Position numbers and translations under genes: made by a program
Source: Haloplanus litoreus
GTDB taxonomy: Archaea; Halobacteriota; Halobacteria; Halobacteriales; Haloferacaceae
Strand: one strand, 5' to 3'
Assembly (NCBI RefSeq): GCF_042677945.1
Contig: NZ_JBHUDN010000009.1
Length of the DNA: 64,000 nt
Shown here: positions 51,711-60,484 of the stretch, piece by piece
Layout of the letters: each line of letters starts with the position of its first letter
Numbering within the stretch: position 1 is the stretch's first letter
Notes under the pieces: generated by a model
The model's input: only the letters and a program-made list of their open reading frames with translations
Told to the model about the DNA's origin: nothing
The model's database searches: none

Positions 51711-52679
51711 TCACACCGCCTCGATCGATTCGACGAGCCGGCACTTCCGACAGATCCGGCCGCCCGTACTCGATCCGCAGCGCTCGCACTCGCCCAGGTC
51801 GCTTTCGCCGCTCCCCGTCCGGTAGCGCGTCGCCGCCAGTTCGGCGAGTTCCTCGTAGCCGGCCATGATCGAGTGTCTGGTCCCCGGGTGGGCCTCCTCG
51901 ACGTCGAGGAGGAGTCGCTGAATCTCGCCCCGGTAGGCCTCGCTCGCGTGCGGGCACTCCGTGATGTGGGCTGGGAGGTCGGCGAGGTGGGCGTACAGGG
52001 CGATTTCCTTCTCCGGTACGTCGCGCAGGGGTTTGGCCCGGGGGACGAAGTGCGTACTCTCCGCGCGCCGGTCGAACGGCCCGAGACTCGCGTCGAAGTG
52101 TTTGGCCATCTGTTTCAGATCCCCTTCGAAGAAGTTCATGAGAGCGGTCTGGGCCTCGTCGTCGAGGTTGTGGCCGGTCAGGAGTTTGTCGGCGCCGAGT
52201 TCGTCGGCGTAGGACTCCAGCAGATCCCGCCGGAACACGCCGCAGTACGCACAGGCCGCCATGTCCTCGGGATCCTTCTCCACGACGTCGTCCATGCGGA
52301 CGCCGAGTTCGTCGGCGTAAGACACCACCTCGTGGCGCAAGTCGCGGTCCGCGGTCAGTTCGCGACAGGCGTCGAGGCTCTCGTCGCGATAGCCCTCGAT
52401 CCCCTCGTGGATCGAGAGGGCGACCAGTTCCACGCGTGGATCCTTGCCGAACGTCTCGTCTAGGACGTGCGTCAGGACGACGCTGTCCTTGCCACCCGAG
52501 AGACCGATCACCCACGTCTGTGGCTCCGCGGGCGAGGCGTCGGCGGGGAGGAGGCCGTCCTCCCGGATCCGCCGACGCACCCGCTTTTCGACCGAGCCAC
52601 GGAAGTGCTCGCCACAGAGGTGGGCCCCCGAGTAGGCCGCGTGCATCACTGCCTCGCGGCCGCACCTGTCACAGTCCAT
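51711..52679 (-). CDS. ncsA: tRNA 2-thiolation enzyme NcsA (TtcA/CTU1 family)
   Basis: A 322-residue adenylating enzyme of the CTU1 family that thiolates wobble uridine of tRNA-Lys(UUU), Glu and Gln with the ubiquitin-like SAMP2. N-terminal zinc ribbon (MDCDRCGREAVMHA ... LCGEHF), PP-loop SGGKDS (61-66), catalytic/cluster Cys in CAYCGVFRR and C-terminal zinc site CERCGSSTGGRICRKC. ATG at 52679 is chosen over a GTG three codons upstream. Confidence 0.9.
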   Translation of the reverse strand: MDCDRCGREAVMHAAYSGAHLCGEHFRGSVEKRVRRRIREDGLLPADASPAEPQTWVIGLSGGKDSVVLTHVLDETFGKDPRVELVALSIHEGIEGYRDESLDACRELTADRDLRHEVVSYADELGVRMDDVVEKDPEDMAACAYCGVFRRDLLESYADELGADKLLTGHNLDDEAQTALMNFFEGDLKQMAKHFDASLGPFDRRAESTHFVPRAKPLRDVPEKEIALYAHLADLPAHITECPHASEAYRGEIQRLLLDVEEAHPGTRHSIMAGYEELAELAATRYRTGSGESDLGECERCGSSTGGRICRKCRLVESIEAV

Positions 52680-52757
52680 CGGCGCCACCTTGCCCGGCGG
52701 GCCGTATCACGGTTTCGTTGGACAACCGTTTTGCCCGCCGGGGCGCAAAGGGGGGTG

Positions 52758-53444
52758 ATGGATCGAGACGCCGCGCTGGATCGGGTCGCCGACATCGTCG
52801 ACCTCGTGGAACGAAGCGCCACGGGCGATCGAACACCGTCGAACGGTGACGACCCCGCTCTCCTGCCCGTCCCGGTGCGCGAGGTGTGGGTGTACGGCGA
52901 CGTAGCCCTCGGACTCGACCCGCTGGACCGACTCGACGTGTACGTCACCAAGGACCTCCTCATGCGTGGCGACGACGACCGGGAAGCCGAGTTCGAGGAA
53001 CGACTGGGCGTCGCCGGCGTCGGCAAGACGGTCGACGCCGACTGGGCCGAGGCGTACCCCGAACACCTCCGCGCGAACGACAACGGCCACGCGGCGCCCG
53101 AGCGCTGTCTCGCCGCCCACCTCCTCGACGACGACGAACCGGTCCACCTGGAGGTGTGTAACGCCTCCTTCACCGACAACGTCACCCAGCGACTCCGCGG
53201 GGCGATGGCCCGCGAGGCCTACGGTGAGATTCTCGACCCCCGCGGCGTCTGTCTCTGGGCCGACGGCCGGCGCGACGACGAGGCGATGGCGAAACTCCGC
53301 GGCGGCGAACTCGCCTTCCCGACGCTCCCGGAGGCGCTGGAGATGCTGGGACTGGACGCGGAGACGGCCGCCGAGGCCGGCGGCGTGATGCGCGAACGTC
53401 GCGCCGAAGAGACGGGGCGGACGGTTCGCGGCGACGTGGTCTAA
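52758..53444 (+). CDS. conserved haloarchaeal protein (DUF7095-like)
   Basis: A 228-residue soluble acidic protein whose central part resembles a nucleotidyltransferase-like core (VWVYGDVALGLDPLDRLDVYVT). The family is conserved next to ncsA in haloarchaea as far as I recall, but has no established role. Starts at ATG 52758, 12 bases after GCAAAGGGGGG. Confidence 0.68.
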   Translation: MDRDAALDRVADIVDLVERSATGDRTPSNGDDPALLPVPVREVWVYGDVALGLDPLDRLDVYVTKDLLMRGDDDREAEFEERLGVAGVGKTVDADWAEAYPEHLRANDNGHAAPERCLAAHLLDDDEPVHLEVCNASFTDNVTQRLRGAMAREAYGEILDPRGVCLWADGRRDDEAMAKLRGGELAFPTLPEALEMLGLDAETAAEAGGVMRERRAEETGRTVRGDVV

Positions 53445-53540
53445 CGGGTGCCGGTCGCGACGCGGGGGGTGTCGCGCCCTCGCAACCGACGCCGCGACGA
53501 CGGTCGGCGCACGGGTGGCCGCCCGGGTTCGAGCCTCCGG

Positions 53541-54338
53541 TCACTCGGGCACGCGACCGACGGTCACGTCGAACGGCACCACCTCGGCGCGGCGATACGT
53601 CCCCGCCTGCATCGCCTCGACCACCTCGCGACCCATCTCCCGCCACGCCGCCCGGAGGTCGTCGTACTCCGCGCCGACCGCCCGCCGGAGTTCCGTCTCG
53701 TGGTCCGCCAGCCCCGCGCCGGTCGCCTTCCGCGTCGCGTCCCGCAGGTCGGCCTCGTCGTACGGCGGTTCGATCACCTTCCGGTGGTAGTGCCGCCGCG
53801 TCGTCACGTCGACGAGGCCGGCGGCCTCGAACGCCCGGATCGCCCGGTCGCCGAGCGCCACGTCCGTGCCGACGCCTTCCAGATAGGCTTCCCGAACCCG
53901 GCGTTCGAGGCCGACCTCGCGGTCGACCGTCGACTCCACGGACACGTCCGCGTTGTCGGGTTCGACGGCGGCCACGTGGTCGGCGGCGACGCGCCGGAAC
54001 TCCCCGAGTGTCGCGGTCGGATCGGGCAGGTTCACGAGGAGCGCCTGACACGCCACCAGATCGGCGGTCCCGTCGCCGAAGGGCAGGCGCTCGGCGTCGC
54101 CGGCGACGACCGGACAGTCGGTTTCATCGCGTGCGACGGCGAGTAGGTCGGGATCGGCGTCGACGCCGATCACCTCGCCGCCGGACTCCTCGGCGAGGAC
54201 TCGCGTGAGTTCGCCCGTGCCACAGCCAACGTCGAGGATGCGGTCGCGCGCCGGCAGGTCGAGGGCGTCGAGCGCCTCGCGTGAGGCCCACAGGCCCCGT
54301 CGGGTCCGCCGGAGGTAGTCGGCCGAGAATCTGCGCAC
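53541..54338 (-). CDS. class I SAM-dependent methyltransferase
   Basis: A 265-residue Rossmann-fold methyltransferase. SAM motif I ILDVGCGTGELT is at about 33-44, acidic residue in GVDADPD and motif II AERLPFGDGTADLV. The N-terminal RRFSADYLRRTRRGLWASRE is typical of the UbiE-like group. Substrate unknown. It differs from the decayed copy at 9389. Confidence 0.85.
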   Translation of the reverse strand: MRRFSADYLRRTRRGLWASREALDALDLPARDRILDVGCGTGELTRVLAEESGGEVIGVDADPDLLAVARDETDCPVVAGDAERLPFGDGTADLVACQALLVNLPDPTATLGEFRRVAADHVAAVEPDNADVSVESTVDREVGLERRVREAYLEGVGTDVALGDRAIRAFEAAGLVDVTTRRHYHRKVIEPPYDEADLRDATRKATGAGLADHETELRRAVGAEYDDLRAAWREMGREVVEAMQAGTYRRAEVVPFDVTVGRVPE

Positions 54339-54367
54339 GGACGTCCTACCCCGCCCGCCCTCAAAAG

Positions 54368-55621
54368 TCAGTCGTCGTCGCGGGCGGCGAGGGCGCCGCC
54401 GAGCAAGGCGGCGACGGCCGCCACCACGCCGAATCCGGGCGCGGTACCGGCGGTGGGCGTGTCCGCCGTCGGGGCCGCCGTGGTCGTCGTCCGGGTCGGC
54501 GTCCCCGGTTCCGCCTCCGTCTCCGTCGCCGTCGTCGGCGTCGGCGTCGGCGTCATCGTCGTCGTCCCCGGCACCAGTGTCACCACCACGCCGGCGTGGT
54601 CCGACGGCCAGAGGCGGTCCCCGCCCGCCGAAATCCGGGCGGCCGGTTCGGCGCCGACCCGCCTCGCGTCGCTCGCCCGCAGGTCCCCACGCACGAGGAC
54701 GTGGTCGATCCGCGAGGCGAGCGACGGATCGGCGTTCCGAAGGTCGGCGGCGTGACAGCAGGTGTCGCCCGCGTCGTCCGCGGCGTCGTCGAAGGCGTCC
54801 GTGAGACGCGCGTAGGCGGCCGTCGACGCTCCCGGGCCGCTGTTCAGGTCACCGACCAGGACGGTGGGGTCCGGTCGGTCGGCGAGCAGGGACTGCAGTT
54901 CCGCCGCCTGTGTCGTCCGCGTCTGCGCCGACGCCGATTCGAGGTGTGTCGTACAGAACGTGAGCCGATCCTCGCCGACCGTCGCCTCGCAGACGGCGTA
55001 GCCGCGGTCGACGCTGATCGAGCCGTCGTCCCGCGAGAGCGACAGCGAGGCGTCGAAGGTGCCGGCCGTCGCCTCGGCCGTCGAAACGGACTCGCGGGCG
55101 AGCAACAGGTCGCGGTCGGTCAGACGCACCGTCCGCGTCTCGCCGGCCACCGTCGCCGGCACCTGGAAGTCGGCGCCCACCGTCGCCGCGACGACGTGGT
55201 AGGGCTGGTTCCGCGCCGCCAGCTTCGACAGCAGCGTCTCCCGGAAGTCGTAGCGCACGTCCGCCGCTTCCCCGCCGGCCGGCCCCGTCCGGATCAGCGC
55301 GGCCTCCTGGATGCCGACCAGATCGGGTTCCGTCCGCGCGAGTTCGGCCGCAACGGCGTCGAGGCGCGCCTCGACGTGACTCCGGTCGACCGTCGCGAGG
55401 AGGTCACCGGCCGCCTCGCTGACCGCGTCCGGACCGTCGGCCGCGGCCGCGAGCAATCGGACGAGGTCGGCGCCGAGAAAGCAGTTTCGTGTGGCCACGG
55501 TCACGCCGTCGGTGGCGGCGCGTCCCGTCCCCGTAATCGGTCCGAGTCCGAGGGTCGTGGCGCCGACGCCGACCCCGACGCCGAGTCGCAACGTGTCGCG
55601 TCTGGAGACCGGGCCGTCCAT
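54368..55621 (-). CDS. secreted endonuclease/exonuclease/phosphatase (EEP) family protein with PGF-CTERM tail
   Basis: A 417-residue exported hydrolase. Tat motif SRRDTLRLG (6-14); EEP domain with catalytic stretches DLVGIQEAAL, LVGDLNSG and the terminal SDHAGVVV. A Thr/Pro linker (about 352-390) leads to PGFGVVAAVAALLGGALAAR, the PGF-CTERM sorting signal cut by archaeosortase. It likely cleaves phosphodiesters or phospholipid headgroups outside the cell. Confidence 0.87.
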   Translation of the reverse strand: MDGPVSRRDTLRLGVGVGVGATTLGLGPITGTGRAATDGVTVATRNCFLGADLVRLLAAAADGPDAVSEAAGDLLATVDRSHVEARLDAVAAELARTEPDLVGIQEAALIRTGPAGGEAADVRYDFRETLLSKLAARNQPYHVVAATVGADFQVPATVAGETRTVRLTDRDLLLARESVSTAEATAGTFDASLSLSRDDGSISVDRGYAVCEATVGEDRLTFCTTHLESASAQTRTTQAAELQSLLADRPDPTVLVGDLNSGPGASTAAYARLTDAFDDAADDAGDTCCHAADLRNADPSLASRIDHVLVRGDLRASDARRVGAEPAARISAGGDRLWPSDHAGVVVTLVPGTTTMTPTPTPTTATETEAEPGTPTRTTTTAAPTADTPTAGTAPGFGVVAAVAALLGGALAARDDD

Positions 55622-55665
55622 CGGTCACCGCCTACGCGTGGTCGGCTGAAAAGCGGTCCGGACCC

Positions 55666-56499
55666 TCACGCCTCGGCCCGGAGTTCGCGAACGCGGTCGA
55701 TGTTCCACGCGAAACTCTTGCCGTCCTCAGTCGGCGTCTCCAGGACGAAGGGCAGGTCCCGGAGGTCGGGGTGACTAACGATCCGGCGCATCCCGTCGAC
55801 GCCGATCAGTCCCTCGCCGACGTGGGCGTGTTCGTCCTTGTTCGTCCCGCAGGCGTGTTTGGAGTCGTTGAGGTGGAGACAGTGCAGGTTCTCGATGCCG
55901 ATCACGTCGTCGAACTCGGCGACGGTGTCGTCGACGCCCTCGGGCGTCGAGAGGTCGTAGCCCGCGGCGAAGGCGTGGGCGGTGTCGAGACAGACCCCGA
56001 GGTCGTGGCTGCTCTCCGCCAGTACGCGGCCGAGGTGTTCGAAGTCACCGCCGAGTTTCGTCCCGCTGCCCGCGTCGCTCTCGACGAGGACCGTCACGCC
56101 CGACGGCACGTCGAGTTCGTCGAGGGCGCTCACGGCGTTGTCGAGGCCGCCGTCGACGCCGGCGCCGGTGTGTGCACCTAGGTGGACGTTCACGTACTCG
56201 ATGCCGAGTTCGGCGGCGGCGTCCACTTCCTTCTGCATGCTGTCGATCGACTTCTCGCGCAGGTCGGCCTTCGGCGTACAGAGGTTGACGAGGTACGAGG
56301 AGTGGATGACCCACGGGCCGTCGAGGTGTTCGGCCGTGCCGTCGCGGAAGGCGGCGGCTTCGTCGTCGCCGACGTTCGGGTCCTGCCAGACCTGCGGGGA
56401 GTGCGTGAAGATCTGTCCGCAGTTCCCGCCGACGTCGCGCTGGTTGCCGACCGCGTTGTCGACGCCGCCGGCGATGGATACGTGTGCTCCAACTCGCAT
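55666..56499 (-). CDS. nfo: endonuclease IV
   Basis: A 277-residue AP endonuclease of the Nfo family that cuts DNA at abasic sites in base excision repair. Zn-binding His/Glu/Asp residues are visible in RVGAHVSIAGG, HLGAHTGAG, CLDTAHAFAAGYD, HLNDSKHACGTNKDEHAHVGEG and VLETPTEDG (order conserved). Full-length family fit. Divergent from the redoxin gene. Confidence 0.95.
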   Translation of the reverse strand: MRVGAHVSIAGGVDNAVGNQRDVGGNCGQIFTHSPQVWQDPNVGDDEAAAFRDGTAEHLDGPWVIHSSYLVNLCTPKADLREKSIDSMQKEVDAAAELGIEYVNVHLGAHTGAGVDGGLDNAVSALDELDVPSGVTVLVESDAGSGTKLGGDFEHLGRVLAESSHDLGVCLDTAHAFAAGYDLSTPEGVDDTVAEFDDVIGIENLHCLHLNDSKHACGTNKDEHAHVGEGLIGVDGMRRIVSHPDLRDLPFVLETPTEDGKSFAWNIDRVRELRAEA

Positions 56500-56583
56500 A
56501 CCGAATCGAGGCCGTCGCCGAGCAAAGGCGCTTCGATGCCGGGCGGGCGAACGGTTTTGTCACCCCCGTTCGAAGGCGAGTCC

Positions 56584-57117
56584 ATGGACAGGGACGAACC
56601 GGTCGGGGTCGGCGAGACGATGTCGGACGTGGAGGCGACCCTCGTGCGTCCGGATGGGACGGTGGCGGAGACGACGCTCGGCTCCCTGACCGCCGACCGC
56701 CCCGTGTTACTCAGCTTCTACACCATGGATTTCAGTCCGGACTGCATCGACGAGTGGTGCTCGTTCCGCGACTTCGACTGGTTCTCCAGCGGAGAGCACG
56801 TACAGGTCGTCGGTTGTAGCAAGTCGAGCGCCGGCCTTCACCGCCGGTTCATCGACTATCTCGGCCTGAACTTCCCGCTCTTTGCCGACTCGGCCCTCGA
56901 CCTGTCCGACGCCTTCGGCGTCACCTACCGAGCGCTCGGCGTCACCCGCCGGTCGCGTCGGTCGTGTTTCCTCCTCGATGCCGACCTGCGGGTCCGATAC
57001 CGGTGGATTGGCGACCACTGGCTCGACCCGACCCGCGATACGCCACCGGTCCACGAGATTCACGAGGCCATCTCCGAGGAACTCGAGGTAGCCGACCCCG
57101 AGACGTTCGGGTTCTAA
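56584..57117 (+). CDS. peroxiredoxin-like redoxin
   Basis: A 177-residue thioredoxin-fold protein of the AhpC/TSA-redoxin kind: VLLSFYTMDFSPDCIDEWCSF holds the Cys residues in the place of the peroxidatic site, but the normal TPxCT motif is replaced by SPDCIDEWC. Family members are common in haloarchaea. Peroxidase activity is likely but untested. Its stop overlaps that of the convergent lipoate ligase gene by four bases. Confidence 0.8.
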   Translation: MDRDEPVGVGETMSDVEATLVRPDGTVAETTLGSLTADRPVLLSFYTMDFSPDCIDEWCSFRDFDWFSSGEHVQVVGCSKSSAGLHRRFIDYLGLNFPLFADSALDLSDAFGVTYRALGVTRRSRRSCFLLDADLRVRYRWIGDHWLDPTRDTPPVHEIHEAISEELEVADPETFGF

Positions 57118-57950
57118 CGGTCGCCGGGTCGCCGTCTCGTCCACGCGTCGCTCCCGTACTTCTCGTTCGCTCGCTCGCGAGCACGAGCCAGTTCGTCCTC
57201 GGTCCACGACCCCTCCGCCGCGTCGGCCCACTCGGCTAGCGCTTCCTCGACAGTCGACACCGCCGCCGTGCGGGTGACGTCGGCGTGGTCCTCGATTCCA
57301 GTCACGCGCTCTCGGAACGTCGCCGCGTCGACGCTGGGGTCGGCGAACGCGGCGAGGTGGCGTTCCGGCCGCACCGCGTAGGTGAGCGAGCCGTGCTGGA
57401 CGACGGCGTCGGTCCGGCGGTGTTGAGCGTTGCCGCTCACCTTCCGCGGCCCGTCGTCCCCGGGCACGACCACGTCGTGTGCGGGGTGGAGTTCGCGCAG
57501 GTAACACGCCGGGTCGTGGAGCGCCGGCCGTCCCGTCTCGGCGAAGGCCGCGGGGACGTCGAGACGGTCGAAAGCGTCGAGGATGGGCGTACAGAGCCGT
57601 CGGTACGACTCCACGAGGTCACCGGGCAGTTCGTCGGCCGGTGCGGCGATGGTGTAGGAGATGTCGCCGTGGCTGTCGTGGTAGATGCCGCCGCCGCCGG
57701 TCTGACGCCGCGTGACGGTGATCCCTTCGGCCGCGCAGTAGCCCCAGTCGACGGTGTCGGGGTCCTGGCGGTAGCCGAGCGAGAGCGTACTTGGCTCCCA
57801 CCGGTACACCCGGAGCGTACGTGGACCGCCGGCGGCAGCTGTCTCCGCGGCGATTTCGTCGAGTGCCATGTTCATCGGTCCCGGCCACCGCTCCTCGCGG
57901 ATCAGCCGCCACTCGCGGGCGGCGAGGGCCTCGCCGTCGCTCTCGTCCAT
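57114..57950 (-). CDS. lplA: lipoate-protein ligase A-like
   Basis: A 278-residue enzyme that activates lipoate with ATP and attaches it to 2-oxoacid dehydrogenase or GcvH domains. The lipoate motif VTRRQTGGGGIYHDSHG and the catalytic Lys loop RKVSGNAQHRR are intact. The C-terminal half carries the small domain. A TATA-like element (minus GTTATATAGC at 58036-58045) lies about 90 bases upstream of ATG 57950, so a short leader may exist. Confidence 0.88.
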   Translation of the reverse strand: MDESDGEALAAREWRLIREERWPGPMNMALDEIAAETAAAGGPRTLRVYRWEPSTLSLGYRQDPDTVDWGYCAAEGITVTRRQTGGGGIYHDSHGDISYTIAAPADELPGDLVESYRRLCTPILDAFDRLDVPAAFAETGRPALHDPACYLRELHPAHDVVVPGDDGPRKVSGNAQHRRTDAVVQHGSLTYAVRPERHLAAFADPSVDAATFRERVTGIEDHADVTRTAAVSTVEEALAEWADAAEGSWTEDELARARERANEKYGSDAWTRRRPGDR

Positions 57951-58126
57951 ACGCGCCCGTTCGTGGCGGGCGTCAAAGGGGTTTCGTGGACGGCCCGACC
58001 CGCTCTCCGTCGACGGTCGCCGGGCGTTCGAAGTGCTATATAACGACACGTAGTCCACCGGTCGGGAACGTACCGGCCGGTAGGTCACCCGTCGGCTCAC
58101 AGCCCTCGGGATCCGCACGTACAGCT

Positions 58127-58148
58127 CATATAAAGCCCCTTTGTACAA
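58127..58148 (+). promoter_or_regulatory. pst promoter: TATA box and TTGTACAA palindrome
   Basis: CATATAAAG (58127-58135) is followed after 5 bases by the perfect palindrome TTGTACAA (58141-58148), between TATA and the expected start site of pstS. The palindrome is a candidate operator of phosphate control; the regulator is unknown. Confidence 0.45.
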
Positions 58149-58167
58149 ACCCGGAGTGATTCTGGTG

Positions 58168-59343
58168 ATGACGCCCGACCCGAAGCGCGTACTCGACGAG
58201 GCATCGCGGCGCAAGTTCCTGGCGGTCACCGGTGCGGGGGCGGTCACGGGGCTCGCCGGCTGTGGCGGTCAGTCCGGCGGAAGCGGTAGCGGGGATGGTA
58301 GCGAGGCGACCGAAACCGAGAGCGACGGGACGGATGCGACGGCCACCGAGACGGAGAGCAGCGACGACGGGGCGTCGAACGAACTCGACATGAGCGTCCT
58401 CACCGCCGACGGCTCCTCGACGGTGTTCCCCATCACGAACATGGGCGCGAGCTACTGGAACTCCAATCCCGAAGCAGGCGACGGGGACTACTGGCCCGAG
58501 TCGTGGGCCAGCGAGGAGTACGACACGGACATGCGCCTCGCGGACTTCTTCGCACAGGACTACGGCTACGAGGCGACCGAGCAGCGCTCGGTACCGCCGT
58601 TCCGCGCGAGCGTCGCCCTCTCGCACTCCGGGACGGGAATCGAGGGCGTCATGGAGGGCCGCGTCGACATCGGCGACGCGAGCTCCTCCGCGGAGTCGGA
58701 ACTGGCCGGGAGCGACGCGGAATCGGAACTCGACAGCTTCACCGACCACGTCGTCGGCGTCGACGGCCAGCCCATCGTCGTCAGTCGCGAAGTCGCGGAC
58801 GCCGGTGTCGAGAGCATCACCATCGAGGAACTCCGCGCCATGTACCGCCAGGAGATCACCAACTGGTCCGAGGTCGGCGGGCCGGACCGCGACATCCTCG
58901 CGCTCGGCCGCGCCGAGGGCTCGGGGACCGACACCGCCTTCCGGAACAACGTCTTCGGCGACCCGAACGCGCCGATCAGTCCCGATCAGCGGTTCGGGCA
59001 GAACCAACAGCTCCAGCAGGCCATCGCGCAGGCCGACAACGCCATCGCGTACATCGCGCTCGCGTTCGTCGAGCCGGACGGTGCGACCCCTCCGATCGAC
59101 CTCGAAATCGAGGGTACGACCTACTCTTACGGCGAGAACCTCGGTGCGCAGGACTACCCGCTCTCGCGAGACCTCCACGCGTACACGTGGGAAGGCACCT
59201 CCCGGAAGGAGGCCTGCTTCATCAACTTCCTCCTGAGCGACTTCGGCCAGGAGACCTTCGTCCGCGGGAACAACTACTTCGCGCTCCCGTCGGATCGCCT
59301 GTCGACCCAGCGCGAGAAGGTCGCCGCGTCGCAGTTCGAGTAA
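58168..59343 (+). CDS. pstS: phosphate-binding lipoprotein PstS
   Basis: A 391-residue phosphate receptor: Tat motif SRRKFLAVTG (12-21), lipobox LAGC, a Ser/Gly/Thr/Asp/Glu-rich linker (about 35-70), then two domains with the phosphate-contact motif TADGSSTVFPITN (about 75-87) and GSGTDTAFRNN (about 251-261). It traps phosphate outside the cell for the PstCAB importer. ATG at 58168 is preferred; a GTG lies directly before it. Confidence 0.93.
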   Translation: MTPDPKRVLDEASRRKFLAVTGAGAVTGLAGCGGQSGGSGSGDGSEATETESDGTDATATETESSDDGASNELDMSVLTADGSSTVFPITNMGASYWNSNPEAGDGDYWPESWASEEYDTDMRLADFFAQDYGYEATEQRSVPPFRASVALSHSGTGIEGVMEGRVDIGDASSSAESELAGSDAESELDSFTDHVVGVDGQPIVVSREVADAGVESITIEELRAMYRQEITNWSEVGGPDRDILALGRAEGSGTDTAFRNNVFGDPNAPISPDQRFGQNQQLQQAIAQADNAIAYIALAFVEPDGATPPIDLEIEGTTYSYGENLGAQDYPLSRDLHAYTWEGTSRKEACFINFLLSDFGQETFVRGNNYFALPSDRLSTQREKVAASQFE

Positions 59344-59386
59344 CGTCCCGGCTCGTTAGCGGCGCCACACCACTCCGTATTTTCGC

Positions 59387-60484
59387 ATGCTCCAACTCGT
59401 CAAATCACGCGCGACGCACAACCTCTCAGCGGCCGCCACGCGTGCCCGCAACTATCGGCGGCGCACGGCGGACGGGGCGATCCTGATGCACCTACTCGGC
59501 GGGCTCTCGGTGGTCGCCGCGTTCGTCCTGTTTCTGCGGGGGTCCCAGTGGACGGTGCTTCCCGTCCTCGGGTTCCTCGTCACTGCCGTCGTCGGCTGGC
59601 GGCGGTACCAGGCCGAACTCGTGAAGGGCGTGAGCTTCCTCACCACCGTCGCGACGGTGTCGATCCTGTCGCTCATCATCGTGTTTCTCCTGCTCCGGTC
59701 GGCCCCCGCGATCCAGGAGCTGGGCCTCTCGCTGTTTACCCGCACGCAACGACCACTCTGGGGGCAGAACGGCGTGTACGCGCTGACGCCGATGATGATC
59801 GGGACGGCGGTCACGACGATCATCGCGACGGTCATCGCGGCCCCGCTCGGCATCGCCGGCGCCATCTTCATCAGCGAGATGGCGCCCCGGCACCTCCGTG
59901 AGGTGGTCAAACCCGGGATCGAACTGATGGCGGGGATTCCCTCCATCACCTACGGGTTCATCGGACTCACCATCGTCAACCAGTACCTCTACCTCGAGTT
60001 CCGGACCCCGACCATCGGGAACTACTTCGCGGCCAGCATCATGATCGGCATCATGGCGCTCCCGACGGTGGTGAGCGTCGCCGAGGACGCCCTCTCGACG
60101 GTGCCCGAATCGATGAAGAGCGGATCGCTGGCGATGGGGTCGACCAACTGGCAGACGATCAAAAGCGTCACCCTGCCCGCAGCGATGTCCGGTGTCTCCG
60201 CGGGCGTCATCCTCGGCGTCGGGCGGGCCATGGGCGAGACGATGGCCGCGACGGTCATGCTCTCACACACCAAGGGCTTCCCCACGCCCGTCTTCGACGT
60301 GTTCACGAACTACGGCGAGACGCTGACGACGGTCATCGCCTTCGAAGGGGGGAACGCGAGCGGCACGCACATGAGCGCGCTGTTCGCGGCCGGGGTCGTC
60401 CTCTTTTTCATGGTGATGGCGCTGAGCATCGCGTCACAGTACGTCGAGTGGCGCATGACGCTCAAACTGGAGGGGAAGGCATGA
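59387..60484 (+). CDS. pstC: phosphate ABC transporter permease PstC
   Basis: A 365-residue permease with about six to eight membrane helices; the EAA loop is SMKSGSLAMGSTNWQTIKSV (about 239-258). An N-terminal extension of about 30 polar residues precedes helix 1. It overlaps pstA as ATGA. Phosphate import channel half. Confidence 0.92.
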   Translation: MLQLVKSRATHNLSAAATRARNYRRRTADGAILMHLLGGLSVVAAFVLFLRGSQWTVLPVLGFLVTAVVGWRRYQAELVKGVSFLTTVATVSILSLIIVFLLLRSAPAIQELGLSLFTRTQRPLWGQNGVYALTPMMIGTAVTTIIATVIAAPLGIAGAIFISEMAPRHLREVVKPGIELMAGIPSITYGFIGLTIVNQYLYLEFRTPTIGNYFAASIMIGIMALPTVVSVAEDALSTVPESMKSGSLAMGSTNWQTIKSVTLPAAMSGVSAGVILGVGRAMGETMAATVMLSHTKGFPTPVFDVFTNYGETLTTVIAFEGGNASGTHMSALFAAGVVLFFMVMALSIASQYVEWRMTLKLEGKA

